Origin: Kordia sp050633145
GTDB lineage: Bacteria; Bacteroidota; Bacteroidia; Flavobacteriales; Flavobacteriaceae
Assembly (NCBI RefSeq): GCF_050633145.1
Contig: NZ_JBOEFY010000002.1
Coordinates: 1 to 64,000 of the forward strand
Length of the DNA stretch: 64,000 bases
Direction of reading: 5' to 3'
A model generated the notes under the pieces. The model made no database searches and was not told the DNA's origin. It worked only from the letters and a program-made list of their open reading frames with translations. Of the stretch, positions 16,780 to 25,741 are shown in pieces. The translations under genes were made by a program, and so were the position numbers. Numbering within the stretch: the stretch's first letter is position 1; each line of letters starts with the position of its first letter.

Positions 16780-17280
16780 TTACCTCGGCCCGTTCATATA
16801 CAAATCAAAAAAGCGTTCGTCATCTATGTCAAATAATACGCCCCAAAAATGAGGTCCGCCATCACAACCTGTAACAGGATACCGTTTCCAATCATGATTG
16901 GTACGTTTAATTAATTCTTCTGGAAATGCATTGATATAAATATACTTTTTATCATTATAAATCAAGCCTACATATTGAAAGATACTTTCGTCAAAACTTG
17001 TAATTTTCAAGTCTTTAAAAGCGTCTTCTTCAGGTTCAAGCGTATATACTTTTTTAAAGTTTTTGTGTAATGTGTTTTTTTGGCTTTCGGATAGATTAAA
17101 AAATTGAGTAGCGCCTCTTGGAGAAGTTCGTGAACATTGTGAAACGAGTTTTTTCCCTAAACTATCTTTTAATGCAACAAACTGTTCTGGTGTGAATTGA
17201 TAATTGGTTGTATCACATGATTGTATCATTAAGAAAACAAAAAGCAGATAAAAAATTCCTATTTTCAAACCTTTTATCAT
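16780..17280 (-). CDS. Hypothetical lipoprotein
   Basis: A 166-residue protein. I chose the ATG at 17280 (MIKGLKIGIF) because it puts a signal peptide with lipobox-like 'MIQSC' (Cys22) at the N-terminus, and because the gene then begins 4 bases after the preceding lipoprotein gene; the longer frame overlaps that gene. Mature sequence includes 'CSRTSPRGATQFFNLSESQKN' type segments and 'YPVTGCDGGPHFWGVLFD' near the end, which contains a paired Cys. I do not recognise the family. It probably forms a two-gene operon with the upstream lipoprotein. Confidence 0.65.
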   Translation of the reverse strand: MIKGLKIGIFYLLFVFLMIQSCDTTNYQFTPEQFVALKDSLGKKLVSQCSRTSPRGATQFFNLSESQKNTLHKNFKKVYTLEPEEDAFKDLKITSFDESIFQYVGLIYNDKKYIYINAFPEELIKRTNHDWKRYPVTGCDGGPHFWGVLFDIDDERFFDLYMNGPR

Positions 17281-17284
17281 ACAA

Positions 17285-17710
17285 TCAGTTTTCTCTTTTG
17301 TAATTATTAAAATTGATTCCGCCTGTTTCAAAATATAGCCAATCGGAAGACTTCAATAAGTGTATATTTTTAGTTGCAATACTTTTATGAGCTTCTATAT
17401 GATTTTTGTGTGTTCCTGAAGAAATGTTATGTTTTTTTCCATCAATTTCCAGCTCAATAGCAATTGACCCTACTTTTACAGCAATAGTTGGATCGTATTT
17501 CATAGTTGAAAGCGCTACTTTGAACTTTTGAAGCTGTGTATTTGTCAAAGTAAAAGTTCCTGAATTATTGCTCATTTTCACAGCATTCAACTTATCTAAA
17601 TCGACAAATGAACCCAAAGTAAGTACATCACTAATTTTTTCATTCACTTTTGCATCTGTACAACTTATAAGGATTACTAATAGTGACAGCATTGAGAGTT
17701 TTAATTTCAT
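17285..17710 (-). CDS. Hypothetical lipoprotein
   Basis: A 141-residue protein with a lipoprotein signal, lipobox 'ILISC' and Cys17. The mature part has no recognised domain; it includes 'LTNTQLQKFKVALSTMKYDP' and 'IELEIDGKKHNISSGTHKNH'. It is the first of two adjacent small lipoprotein genes separated by 4 bases. Confidence 0.65.
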   Translation of the reverse strand: MKLKLSMLSLLVILISCTDAKVNEKISDVLTLGSFVDLDKLNAVKMSNNSGTFTLTNTQLQKFKVALSTMKYDPTIAVKVGSIAIELEIDGKKHNISSGTHKNHIEAHKSIATKNIHLLKSSDWLYFETGGINFNNYKREN

Positions 17711-17868
17711 AAAAATTTACTTTTAGTTGGTTGCAGATGATTTTCGACTATCATTCTCTAGAACAATAGCTTACTATACTACAACGTAGTTTTTAGAAAA
17801 ATAGTTCCAACCGTCAATATAACTTTCGGTAACTAACAGAGAATTGCAGTTGTTTTTATTTCTGTCCT

Positions 17869-19698
17869 TTAATTTTTACAATCTTGCAATAGTTGTGCTT
17901 CTACTCTTATACCGAGATCTTTCGCCCTAAGCAAGTCCAAACAATAATCGGGTTTGGCTAACATTTGTTTTATTTGTCCACGAATGTAAAAAGCGAAACC
18001 AAGCGTATTGTCAATTTCAATGGCAGTATTACAATCAGATAATGCAGACAAGAGCACAGCTTCTGATTTTTTAAATGACGATTTAGTTGGCAAATTCCAA
18101 CGAATATTCATTGCCTGATTTTTGAAATTTCCATACATAGAAAACGAGCTGAATTTTATTTTTTCAACCGAACTCACTTTTGCAATTGCTCGGTATACGT
18201 ATGCCAAAGGATAGTTTTTGTTAATTGCTATACTTTTATCAAAATCGTTTAGCGCACGTTTATATTTCTTTTTTGTCACATAAATATAACCTCTCATGTT
18301 ATAGTATGCTTCTGTATTGAATCCATCAATAACAGGCGCTAATTTTAATCCTTCTTCTATTGCAGTGAATGCTTCATCAAAATTTCCTAAATAAACTTCA
18401 CATTCAGACATGCTAAGATATATGGTCGCTAATGATCCATTATAATAACTGTTAATTCTTTCGCTTGATGCGCCTGAAAACCTTGGATTTACTTTTATTT
18501 CTTCTCTAATATTTTCTTTGTGCTCTAATGACCGTTTGTAATAGTTAAGCGCTTTTTCATATTCATTTAGAACCAAATACGTATTTCCTTTAAATGACAA
18601 CATCATTGCATTATCTGGGAACTTTTCAAGTCCAACATCATAGATGTCAAATGCTTTTTGATACTCTTTTAGATTATAATAACCAACACCTCTTTGAAAA
18701 TAATAACTAGGTTTTGATGCATCGCAAATATCTTGCATGGCATTATTTACTTGTGTTAGTATTGCTTTATCATTGATTTTACCTTCTTCAATTAATGATT
18801 TCAGTGTTGAATAGTCGGCGCAAGAAGCATCAAGGTCTTCTAATCCGTAATATGACAAGGCTCTGTTTACATAGGATGCATAATCATTTTTATTTAAAGA
18901 AATCGCTTTTGAATAATCGTCTACTGCTTTTTGATGTTCTTGCATTAACTCAAATATTGCAGCTCGTACGGTATATAATATATATTGATTACTGTCTTTT
19001 TTAATTGCTTCATTGATATCTGTAAAAGCTTCTTCAAATCTTTTTTGATCATAATAAACACTTGCTCTATGATAGTAAGGATAATAGCTTTCGGGAGCTA
19101 ACTCTATTGCTTTTGTTAAATCTGAAATAGCTAATGATGGATAGCCAGAATTTGAGTTGTAAATTCCACGTAAAATATAACTATCTACATTGTTGGGATC
19201 CATTTTTATAGCCTTGTTGTGATCACTCAACGCACCGAACTTATCACCAAGCATTTCTTTTAATTTTCCTCTATTAGAATACAGTAAAACATCATTTGGG
19301 TCTGTATCTACTGCTTTATTAAAATAATCAAGTGCTTCTTTGTTGTTTCCTCTTAAAGCAGAAATTCTACCAATATTTAAGTAACATCGAGCGCATTTTG
19401 GGTTTACCTCTAATGCATCCGTGTAGTATTTTTCACCAAGATCAAGGTTGTTTTTTGTAATATGCGCATACCCGAGCATGCGTAGCACATGTTCGTTCTT
19501 TGGATATTTCTTTAGTTCATTATCGAAATACTGGATCAATTCATCATTCTGTCCTATTGTCAGCAATGAGTCTGCAACTTTTTGATATGCTTCTTTTGAT
19601 TGCCCAAAAGTAACTGAAATAAAAAAGGTGAGTACTATTGTTATTGTTGCTTTTATAAAATTATGTTTAGCAAATGTATATGTGGCGTTTTTATTCAA
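17869..19698 (-). CDS. Secreted TPR-repeat protein
   Basis: A 609-residue protein with an N-terminal hydrophobic export signal (ATITIVLTFFISVTFGQ, cleavage near residue 33) and at least ten tetratricopeptide repeats. Typical units are 'YFDKALEVNPKCARCYLNIGRISALRGNNKEAL'-like, with conserved G/A/Y/A/P positions from about residue 55 to 320 and again from 335 to 560. TPR arrays are protein-interaction scaffolds; partners are unknown. It probably acts in the periplasm or at the outer membrane. The C-terminal ~40 residues ('IRGQIKQMLAKPDYCLDLLRAKDLG') are not obviously repeats. It is monocistronic by spacing. Confidence 0.85.
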   Translation of the reverse strand: MNKNATYTFAKHNFIKATITIVLTFFISVTFGQSKEAYQKVADSLLTIGQNDELIQYFDNELKKYPKNEHVLRMLGYAHITKNNLDLGEKYYTDALEVNPKCARCYLNIGRISALRGNNKEALDYFNKAVDTDPNDVLLYSNRGKLKEMLGDKFGALSDHNKAIKMDPNNVDSYILRGIYNSNSGYPSLAISDLTKAIELAPESYYPYYHRASVYYDQKRFEEAFTDINEAIKKDSNQYILYTVRAAIFELMQEHQKAVDDYSKAISLNKNDYASYVNRALSYYGLEDLDASCADYSTLKSLIEEGKINDKAILTQVNNAMQDICDASKPSYYFQRGVGYYNLKEYQKAFDIYDVGLEKFPDNAMMLSFKGNTYLVLNEYEKALNYYKRSLEHKENIREEIKVNPRFSGASSERINSYYNGSLATIYLSMSECEVYLGNFDEAFTAIEEGLKLAPVIDGFNTEAYYNMRGYIYVTKKKYKRALNDFDKSIAINKNYPLAYVYRAIAKVSSVEKIKFSSFSMYGNFKNQAMNIRWNLPTKSSFKKSEAVLLSALSDCNTAIEIDNTLGFAFYIRGQIKQMLAKPDYCLDLLRAKDLGIRVEAQLLQDCKN

Positions 19699-19792
19699 GG
19701 TTTCGCTTATTTTTCATAAATATAGACGAAACATAATTCCTATGCAATGAGTTTCTGACAACTACAGTAGAAAATAGAGTGTTTCCTTTTTT

Positions 19793-20227
19793 TTAATCTT
19801 TCAGAAAAGCAACCAATTGTTGTTTGATAAAATAGGTCCAACCGCCAATACAACTTTCGCGAGCAAACTCAGGAATTTCATCAGGAAAATCTTCTGTAAC
19901 TGTTGTGGTTAAAGTAAGTTTCGTTTCATTGTTCTCTGTTGTCAATTCAAAACTTACAAACGAATCACCAGGCAAATCTTCATATTTCCAATTGTATACC
20001 AATTTCTGTTGTGGAATTACTTCTGTAACCATCCATAAGTGCATAAAATCTCGTGAAGGTGCTTTTACATTGAACTGCGTTTGAAAACCTACCTCAGCTT
20101 TGAAACTGGGAATAGTATCAAAGAACCATTCGCGCATTTGCGAAACATCAGTAATAGCTTTCCAAACCGTTTCTACAGATTGTGCAAACGTTTGTGAGAC
20201 AATAATTGGTGGTTCAGTGGTTTTCAT
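19793..20227 (-). CDS. SRPBCC (AHSA1-like) domain protein
   Basis: A 144-residue protein with the START/SRPBCC fold pattern of the AHSA1-like family: 'IIVSQTFAQSVETVWKAITDVSQMREWFFD' at the N-terminus, 'VGFQTQFNV' in the middle, 'KLVYNWKYEDLPGDSFVSFEL' and a C-terminal helix 'IGGWTYFIKQQLVAFLKD'. Such proteins bind small hydrophobic ligands or act as stress-related chaperone partners; the specific role here is unknown. The ATG lies directly next to a period-7 repeat (20228-20248) that therefore sits in its 5' region. Confidence 0.85.
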   Translation of the reverse strand: MKTTEPPIIVSQTFAQSVETVWKAITDVSQMREWFFDTIPSFKAEVGFQTQFNVKAPSRDFMHLWMVTEVIPQQKLVYNWKYEDLPGDSFVSFELTTENNETKLTLTTTVTEDFPDEIPEFARESCIGGWTYFIKQQLVAFLKD

Positions 20228-20248
20228 TGGTGTTAGGTGTTAGGTGTT
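20228..20248. repeat. Period-7 repeat at a start codon
   Basis: Three 7-base units (TGGTGTT, AGGTGTT, AGGTGTT) abut the ATG of the SRPBCC gene. They are the reverse complement of the AACACCT units at 11203-11258. Confidence 0.8.
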
Positions 20249-20293
20249 AGGTAAAAGTAGTTATTTTTTATAATTTCAAAAATTGAGTATAAA

Positions 20294-20323
20294 AAAAGCG
20301 ACCTTTTTTCAAAGATCGCTTTT
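20294..20323 (-). terminator. Terminator downstream of folD
   Basis: AAAAGCGA (20294-20301) pairs with TCGCTTTT (20316-20323), with A/T tracts on both sides. It lies 22 bases past the folD stop codon and before the SRPBCC gene, so it should separate their transcripts. Confidence 0.7.
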
Positions 20324-20344
20324 CAATATATTGTATATGATATA

Positions 20345-21232
20345 TTATTTTTTCGCCATTATATGACGTTCTCTTGCCAATAAAGTATTTTTTAACAACA
20401 TGGCAATCGTCATTGGTCCTACTCCACCAGGAACCGGCGTAATGTGACTTACTTTTTTACTTACGTTTTCAAAATCTACATCACCAGTAATTCGATATCC
20501 ACGTTTTCGAGTTTCATCTGGAACACGCGTAATTCCTACATCGATGATAATAGCATCGTCTTTTACCATTTCTGCTTTCAAGAAATTTGGTCGTCCTAAA
20601 GCAGTAATGATGATATCTGCTTGACAGGTAATTTGTGTAATGTTTTTAGTGTGACTGTGTGTTAACGTCACTGTAGAGTTTCCAGGAAAACCTCGTCTTC
20701 CCATTAATATACTCATTGGTCTTCCAACAATATGACTTCTTCCAATTACAACCGTGTGTTTTCCTTTGGTTTCTACATTATAACGTTCTAGTAATTCTAA
20801 GATTCCAAAAGGTGTAGCTGGAATAAATGTAGACATATCTAATGCCATTTTCCCAAAGTTCTCAGGATGAAATCCGTCAACATCTTTATTTGGGTTTACA
20901 GCCATTAATACTTTTTGGGTATTAATTTGTGGCGGTAATGGCAACTGAATAATGAATCCGTCAATATCATCATTATCATTCAATTCATGAATTTTTTTCA
21001 ATAACTCAAGTTCTGAAGTCGTATTGGACATACGTACCAATGTAGATTCAAAGCCTATACGTTCGCAAGCACGGACTTTACTTCCTACGTATGTTAAACT
21101 CGCTCCATCATCTCCGACCAAAACGGCAGCCAAATGCGGCACTTTTTCTCCGCGATCTTTCATTTTCTGGACTTCTTCTGCTATTTCGTCCTTGATATCA
21201 TTTGATACCTTTTTTCCATCTAATAAAATCAT
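20345..21232 (-). CDS. folD: Methylenetetrahydrofolate dehydrogenase/cyclohydrolase
   Basis: FolD, 295 residues, normal length. It interconverts 5,10-methylene-, methenyl- and 10-formyl-tetrahydrofolate with NADP in the cytoplasm, supplying one-carbon units for purines and formyl-Met-tRNA. The catalytic Tyr and Lys are in 'YVGSKVRACERIGF' (about residues 49-62), then 'FIIQLPLPPQI', 'DVDGFHPENFGKM', the nucleotide-binding 'VVIGRSHIVGRPMSILM' (about 162-178) and the C-terminal 'HITPVPGGVGPMTIAMLLKNT'. All key residues look intact. It follows ffh in the same direction after a 180-bp gap holding a heptamer repeat. Confidence 0.97.
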   Translation of the reverse strand: MILLDGKKVSNDIKDEIAEEVQKMKDRGEKVPHLAAVLVGDDGASLTYVGSKVRACERIGFESTLVRMSNTTSELELLKKIHELNDNDDIDGFIIQLPLPPQINTQKVLMAVNPNKDVDGFHPENFGKMALDMSTFIPATPFGILELLERYNVETKGKHTVVIGRSHIVGRPMSILMGRRGFPGNSTVTLTHSHTKNITQITCQADIIITALGRPNFLKAEMVKDDAIIIDVGITRVPDETRKRGYRITGDVDFENVSKKVSHITPVPGGVGPMTIAMLLKNTLLARERHIMAKK

Positions 21233-21257
21233 GTATAGTTGTGTTGTGTGTGTCTTG

Positions 21258-21285
21258 TTGGCTGTTGGCTGTTGGCTGTTGGCTG
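21258..21285. repeat. Period-7 tandem repeat (TTGGCTG)4
   Basis: Four exact TTGGCTG units, 25 bases upstream of the folD start codon, in its 5' region. Copy-number change by slippage could alter spacing, but no phase-variable frame is involved. About 100 bases further, 21384-21399, lies a 16-mer found inverted at 59775-59790. Confidence 0.85.
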
Positions 21286-21414
21286 TTAATTTGTTTTTAC
21301 AATCGTAATCAAAAATTTAAACTCGTAAACTTACAAATATTATTAGTCTATTCATTAGCTATGATACTTCCTAGTACCAAAAACCCAAGACCAAAAACCT
21401 TTTTAATTTCAAAA

Positions 21415-22746
21415 CTAGCGTCCCATTCCTTTCATCATCTGCATCAGCTTTCTTCCGCCGCCGCCTTGCATCATCTTCATCATCTTACTCATTTGGTCAA
21501 ACTGCTTAAGTAACTGATTCATTTCTTGTACCGAACGTCCAGCTCCTTTGGCAATACGTTTTTTACGACTTGCATTAATCATAGCTGGTTTTGAACGTTC
21601 TGATGGTGTCATAGAGTGAATTAACGCTTCAATATGTTTAAAAGCATCATCTTCAATTTCCATACCTTTCATTGCTTTGGAAGCTCCAGGAATCATGCCG
21701 ACTAGGTCTTTCATGTTACCCATTTTCTTCACTTGCTGTATTTGCTTTAAGAAATCGTCAAAACCAAACTGGTTCTTTGCAATCTTCTTTTGTAGCTTTC
21801 TAGCTTCTTCTTCATCAAATTGCTCTTGTGCTCTTTCTACTAACGAAACAACATCTCCCATTCCAAGAATACGATCTGCCATACGTGAAGGATAAAAGAC
21901 ATCAATCGCTTCCATTTTTTCACCTGTACCAATAAACTTGATTGGTTTATTTACAACCGATTTAATAGAAATTGCTGCTCCACCACGTGTATCACCATCT
22001 AACTTTGTTAAAATAACTCCGTCAAAATTTAAGATATCATTAAAGGCTTTTGCTGTATTCACTGCATCCTGACCTGTCATAGAATCCACAACAAATAGTG
22101 TTTCTTGTGGTTCAATTGCTTTGTGAATATTTGCAATTTCGGTCATCATGGCTTCATCAACTGCCAAACGACCTGCGGTATCAATAATCACTACATTATG
22201 TCCATTTTGATTTGCATGCGCAATACCTGCTTTTGCAATAGCAACTGGATCATTATTTCCTTTATCAGAATACACGTCTACCTTTATCTGATCTCCTACT
22301 ACATGTAACTGATCTATCGCCGCCGGACGATATACATCACAGGCAACTAATAAAGGCTTCTTTGTTTTTTTATTTTTTAAATAATTGGCAAGTTTTCCCG
22401 AAAACGTCGTTTTACCCGAACCTTGCAAACCAGACATCAAAATAATTGATGGTTTCCCCGATAAGTTGATTCCTGCTGCATCGCCACCCATTAACTCGGT
22501 AAGTTCGTCTTTAACGATCTTTACCATTAACTGTCCTGGTTGTAAAGTAGTCAGTACGTTTTGTCCTAAAGCTTTTTCTTTTACTCTTTTTGTAAAATCT
22601 TTTGCAATTTTAAAGTTCACATCGGCATCAAGTAATGCTCTACGCACTTCTTTCAACGTTTCCGCAACATTTACTTCTGTTATACTTCCATGTCCCTTAA
22701 GAACATGCATCGCTTTATCTAGCTTTTCACTTAAATTATTAAACAT
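21415..22746 (-). CDS. ffh: Signal recognition particle protein Ffh
   Basis: Ffh, 443 residues. The SRP54-type GTPase binds 4.5S RNA and hydrophobic signal sequences and delivers ribosomes to FtsY at the membrane. The N domain (1-85) is followed by the G domain with P-loop 'GLQGSGKTT' (about 106-114), 'DTAGRL' and 'TKLDGDTRGG', and the M domain (about 300-443) with 'SMTPSERSKP', 'RKKRIAKGAGRSVQEMNQLLKQF' and a Met-rich tail (MSKMMKMMQGGGGRKLMQMM). All motifs are intact. It has a good promoter just upstream. The gene is co-oriented with folD but probably transcribed separately. Confidence 0.98.
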   Translation of the reverse strand: MFNNLSEKLDKAMHVLKGHGSITEVNVAETLKEVRRALLDADVNFKIAKDFTKRVKEKALGQNVLTTLQPGQLMVKIVKDELTELMGGDAAGINLSGKPSIILMSGLQGSGKTTFSGKLANYLKNKKTKKPLLVACDVYRPAAIDQLHVVGDQIKVDVYSDKGNNDPVAIAKAGIAHANQNGHNVVIIDTAGRLAVDEAMMTEIANIHKAIEPQETLFVVDSMTGQDAVNTAKAFNDILNFDGVILTKLDGDTRGGAAISIKSVVNKPIKFIGTGEKMEAIDVFYPSRMADRILGMGDVVSLVERAQEQFDEEEARKLQKKIAKNQFGFDDFLKQIQQVKKMGNMKDLVGMIPGASKAMKGMEIEDDAFKHIEALIHSMTPSERSKPAMINASRKKRIAKGAGRSVQEMNQLLKQFDQMSKMMKMMQGGGGRKLMQMMKGMGR

Positions 22747-22774
22747 ACGTTTGAATTCTTTTTTTGAGAAGTGG

Positions 22775-22782
22775 CAAAGATA
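22775..22782 (-). promoter_or_regulatory. ffh promoter -7 box
   Basis: On the minus strand TATCTTTG matches the Bacteroidota -7 consensus TAnnTTTG exactly, 29 bases before the ffh ATG, giving a 5' leader of about 22 bases. The -33 box is weak. The identical octamer stands in the same place before argS. Confidence 0.5.
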
Positions 22783-22993
22783 GTGGAAACTTCTAAATTT
22801 TGAAAGTTTAAACGGACTGGTTATGCCATAGAAGTAGATTTGTTTTCTACCTTTTTACGGATTTATGAATTTCTTATGGCTTTTATTTCAAAAACTTAAA
22901 AAAATCATGCTTACACTGCAAAAAATTTAAACTAAAGTCAACTTTTACATTTAAAATTCAACATTTAGCATTTTACATTTACAAAGTATGTGG

Positions 22994-23054
22994 GTGTTCC
23001 CGTAGACGGTCAGGCTATCCACGTTACACGGTAACTCGCTCCTATCCTTAACAC
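22994..23054. ncRNA. Candidate structured intergenic element
   Basis: A compact GC-richer block within an AT-rich, gene-free 480-bp gap. Outer arms GTGTT (22994-22998) and AACAC (23050-23054) pair, and an inner hairpin GTTAC-ACG-GTAAC spans 23023-23035. The phrases GTTCCCG, GGTCAGGCTATCC and CCTATCCTTAACAC resemble, from memory, a dispersed Flavobacteria element with GCGTT / AACGC ends and the phrase GGTCGGGCTATCCG. If so, the outer pair here is a compensated change. Nothing else is seen in the gap. Family membership is recollection. Confidence 0.45.
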
Positions 23055-23227
23055 AAATCAAAACAAAATTCCGTTATGCTGAGTAAAATCTAAGTATCCA
23101 TAGAACAAAACCCATGTGTATTCACTATTAAATTAAGCGTTTTTTTCTTAATTCTTTCGGTGTTTTCCCTAGTAAATTCAGATTCTTGTTTTTGAATATT
23201 TGCCCATAACATTTTAAAACAAAAAAT

Positions 23228-23443
23228 ATGAAAACAAAAAAATTAAAGTCGTTAAAGCTTAACAAAGCTTCAATTTCAAATCTTCAACAAGTTAATGGAG
23301 GTGCAGAAAATGCTAATGATGCTGCCAACAATGCGGCACAAGATCCTATTTACTTTTTATCAATTGGAAAAGCATGTAGTAAAAAAAATTCTTGTAAAAG
23401 AGTTTGTGGTGATTCAACAGCTACAATAACTCCAATTGAGTAG
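23228..23443 (+). CDS. GG-leader RiPP precursor peptide
   Basis: A 71-residue peptide with the same leader as the other precursors in the window: MKTKKLKSLKLNKASISNLQ and a Gly-Gly at residues 24-25. The core opens with an Ala/Asn-rich stretch (ENANDAANNAA), then carries three Cys in 'CSKKNSCKRVC' and a Ser/Thr tail (DSTATITP). It is isolated: no enzyme or transporter gene is next to it. A strong bidirectional terminator follows. Modification is inferred from the leader class only. Confidence 0.75.
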   Translation: MKTKKLKSLKLNKASISNLQQVNGGAENANDAANNAAQDPIYFLSIGKACSKKNSCKRVCGDSTATITPIE

Positions 23444-23523
23444 ATATGTACCGTACGAGATGCTAATTTTAAGAATCTGAAACAAAAAAAGAAAAATATA
23501 CATCTTAGCATTCTAAAAACAAA

Positions 23524-23555
23524 AAAGCTGCCCTAATTCAACAAAAGGCAGCTTT
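23524..23555. terminator. Bidirectional terminator
   Basis: AAAGCTGCC (23524-23532) and GGCAGCTTT (23547-23555) form a perfect 9-bp stem flanked by A and T tracts, between the precursor gene and the convergent LamG gene, so it can stop both. Confidence 0.85.
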
Positions 23556-23603
23556 AAAAATTAGTCACTAAACTAACTTAAATAAACACTTAATTTTTAT
23601 TTC

Positions 23604-25613
23604 TTATAAACAATTATTGCAATCGGCTTCCAAAGTAAACAAGTTTGTTACTTGGTTTGGATTTAATGCCGTTCTATATACTCTAATATCATCTAAATGT
23701 CCTTGAAAACCATTTCCTAACATGTAATTCATTAACGGAACGCTTCCAATATCTATCGATGCATTTTCATCTACATTTCTTTGCACACCATCTCTATATA
23801 AACGCACGGTATTATTACTATCAACGGTAACTACTAAATGATGCCAGTTGGTTGTATCGGTTGGTAAATCTGGATCTACATTCCATGGATCGTCCCATAA
23901 ACCATATCCAGAATCTGCATCACTAAATACTGGTGTGTTTAAATCGAATACACTGATTTGAAAACCTTCACTAACCGCATTTCCTTTTTGAAATAAAATT
24001 TCATAGTTGGAAGGATCGGTGTTTTGCATTTTAAACCACAGACTTACTGTAAAAGCATCGCCTTGTACTATTTGATTGGCGGTTGTGATTGGAATTTCTA
24101 TTGTTTCATTTCCATCAAAAGCAATGGCACAAGTTGCGTTTCCTGCTCTGTCTTCGACATAATTATAATTTCCTGATGCTTCCCAATTGCTCACTAAATC
24201 TTTGGTTTCGTTGGCAAACGGCAAGTATAAAATTAGATCATCTGTTAAGATTGTATTATTTGTACAACAGTCTTCTATAGAAATTGTGATGGTGTAGATT
24301 TGATACATTCCTACTGAGTCTTCAATTCGTAAGTATAGCGTTTCTTGCGAAGCTGTATTTGTATACGACGTTGGAATGAGCGCATTGGTACTTGCGTCTG
24401 CATCTGCCTGTGTTTGGTGAAAAGAAAAATTATAATCTTGCGTACAACTTATATTCGCAATGAATAATTGTTCTAAGTTCATTTCTACAAAACCATCAAA
24501 CGGATTTTCTTCGTCGCACACAGTCGTTTGAACATTTTCAAAACACTCAAAAGGTGTTGCATTTTCACAAACTTTCTGTAACGTGACTTCTTGATTCCCG
24601 CTGTGTAGTAATATTTGATCTTCACTACATTCGTCAATAATCCATGAATCATTCAACATCGTTAACTCAGTATCAATATTGGTTACGATTAACACCAAAC
24701 TTCCTTCAGAAGTTGTTACATCCCAATTTCCTGTGTAGACTGTGCTACTCATTGGATCCGTAGAAAACGTAAATGAATTGTCATCATTAAAATAGAATTC
24801 GTATTCAAGTTCTGTATTTCCTGCAAAATTGGTAATTCTCCAGAAACAATCTACCAAACTTGCGTTTACTTGTGCTTCCGTACAATCGGCATCGTTGTAA
24901 TTATTGTCATCGTCTTCATCGCAAGTATTTTCCGCCGCAGCGATTGCCGTTTCTAATTCGTTATTACTATTAACTGAAACTACAGTTCCGTCAGCATTTA
25001 CAAGATTAATCGGATAATTGATACTTGCCACTACACCATCAGAAAGCGTTTCCAAAAAGTTGTATAATTCTTCATCATTCGAAATCGCAACCGTTTCAAT
25101 GACTTCAAAATTTACATCAAAAACGGCAATACTAAACGGATATTGAAAGTCAATACATTCTATATCAATATCTGGCTGATTTGGTCCAGCACAATTTGAG
25201 ATTTGAGAAATGAGTTCTTCTTCTGTTTCTATGGTAATTTCTGTATAATCACTTAAAATAATTGTGATTGGATAGGTAATTTCTACTGAATTTTGATCTG
25301 ATTGACCTAACAATTCAAGAATTGCAGCATAGTCATTTGTACTATTTACAACAATAGTTATTCCGTTTACCGAAACTGTCACAGGTAAATCGACCAAAAA
25401 ACAATTGGCATTATCTATAAAATTATCTGTAGAACCGTCTAATAAAGACACACGCTCCATCAATCTTGGCAAGGTTGTATTGGCTACCAAAGTAGCTTGT
25501 GTATCTGGCTCAGTAGTTTGTACATTTTCTTCTTGGCAAGCATTGAAAATGAGACATATCGCGCAAAGCGAAAACACTATTTTTACAGCTTTAATTAGGG
25601 CAATTCTATTCAT
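23604..25613 (-). CDS. LamG/concanavalin-A-like domain lipoprotein
   Basis: A 669-residue surface lipoprotein with lipobox 'LIFNAC' (Cys26). The N-terminal half has three related ~75-residue modules around 'VTVSVNGITIVVNSTNDYAAILELL', 'PITIILSDYTEITIETEEELISQISNC' and 'PINLVNADGTVVSVNSNNELETAI'. A lipocalin-like region follows (about 245-345, 'YEFYFNDDNSFTFSTD'). The C-terminal ~210 residues form a LamG-like jelly roll ('LYLPFANETKDLVSNW', 'FTVSLWFKMQN', 'NWHHLVVTVDSNNTVRLYRDG', 'GHLDDIRVYRTALNPNQV'). It is divergent from the ECF sigma gene, which suggests, but does not prove, that it is a target of that system. Confidence 0.8.
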   Translation of the reverse strand: MNRIALIKAVKIVFSLCAICLIFNACQEENVQTTEPDTQATLVANTTLPRLMERVSLLDGSTDNFIDNANCFLVDLPVTVSVNGITIVVNSTNDYAAILELLGQSDQNSVEITYPITIILSDYTEITIETEEELISQISNCAGPNQPDIDIECIDFQYPFSIAVFDVNFEVIETVAISNDEELYNFLETLSDGVVASINYPINLVNADGTVVSVNSNNELETAIAAAENTCDEDDDNNYNDADCTEAQVNASLVDCFWRITNFAGNTELEYEFYFNDDNSFTFSTDPMSSTVYTGNWDVTTSEGSLVLIVTNIDTELTMLNDSWIIDECSEDQILLHSGNQEVTLQKVCENATPFECFENVQTTVCDEENPFDGFVEMNLEQLFIANISCTQDYNFSFHQTQADADASTNALIPTSYTNTASQETLYLRIEDSVGMYQIYTITISIEDCCTNNTILTDDLILYLPFANETKDLVSNWEASGNYNYVEDRAGNATCAIAFDGNETIEIPITTANQIVQGDAFTVSLWFKMQNTDPSNYEILFQKGNAVSEGFQISVFDLNTPVFSDADSGYGLWDDPWNVDPDLPTDTTNWHHLVVTVDSNNTVRLYRDGVQRNVDENASIDIGSVPLMNYMLGNGFQGHLDDIRVYRTALNPNQVTNLFTLEADCNNCL

Positions 25614-25741
25614 ATATTATGCAATTTTACATACTCTAGTCTTTTAGTATGCTATTACTAAAACAACTTAAACGACAAAATTCCCACCTTTATTTATAAA
25701 AAATTTATGTTTACTTTTAGCGAATTATTAAGCCAACACAA

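Noticed and set aside
17281..17331. N-terminal extension of the 16780-17280 lipoprotein
   Set aside because: It would overlap the upstream lipoprotein gene and hide the signal peptide.
21024..21513. Plus-strand frames across folD start, the heptamer repeat and ffh end
   Set aside because: They overlap two certain genes on the opposite strand and translate a simple repeat.
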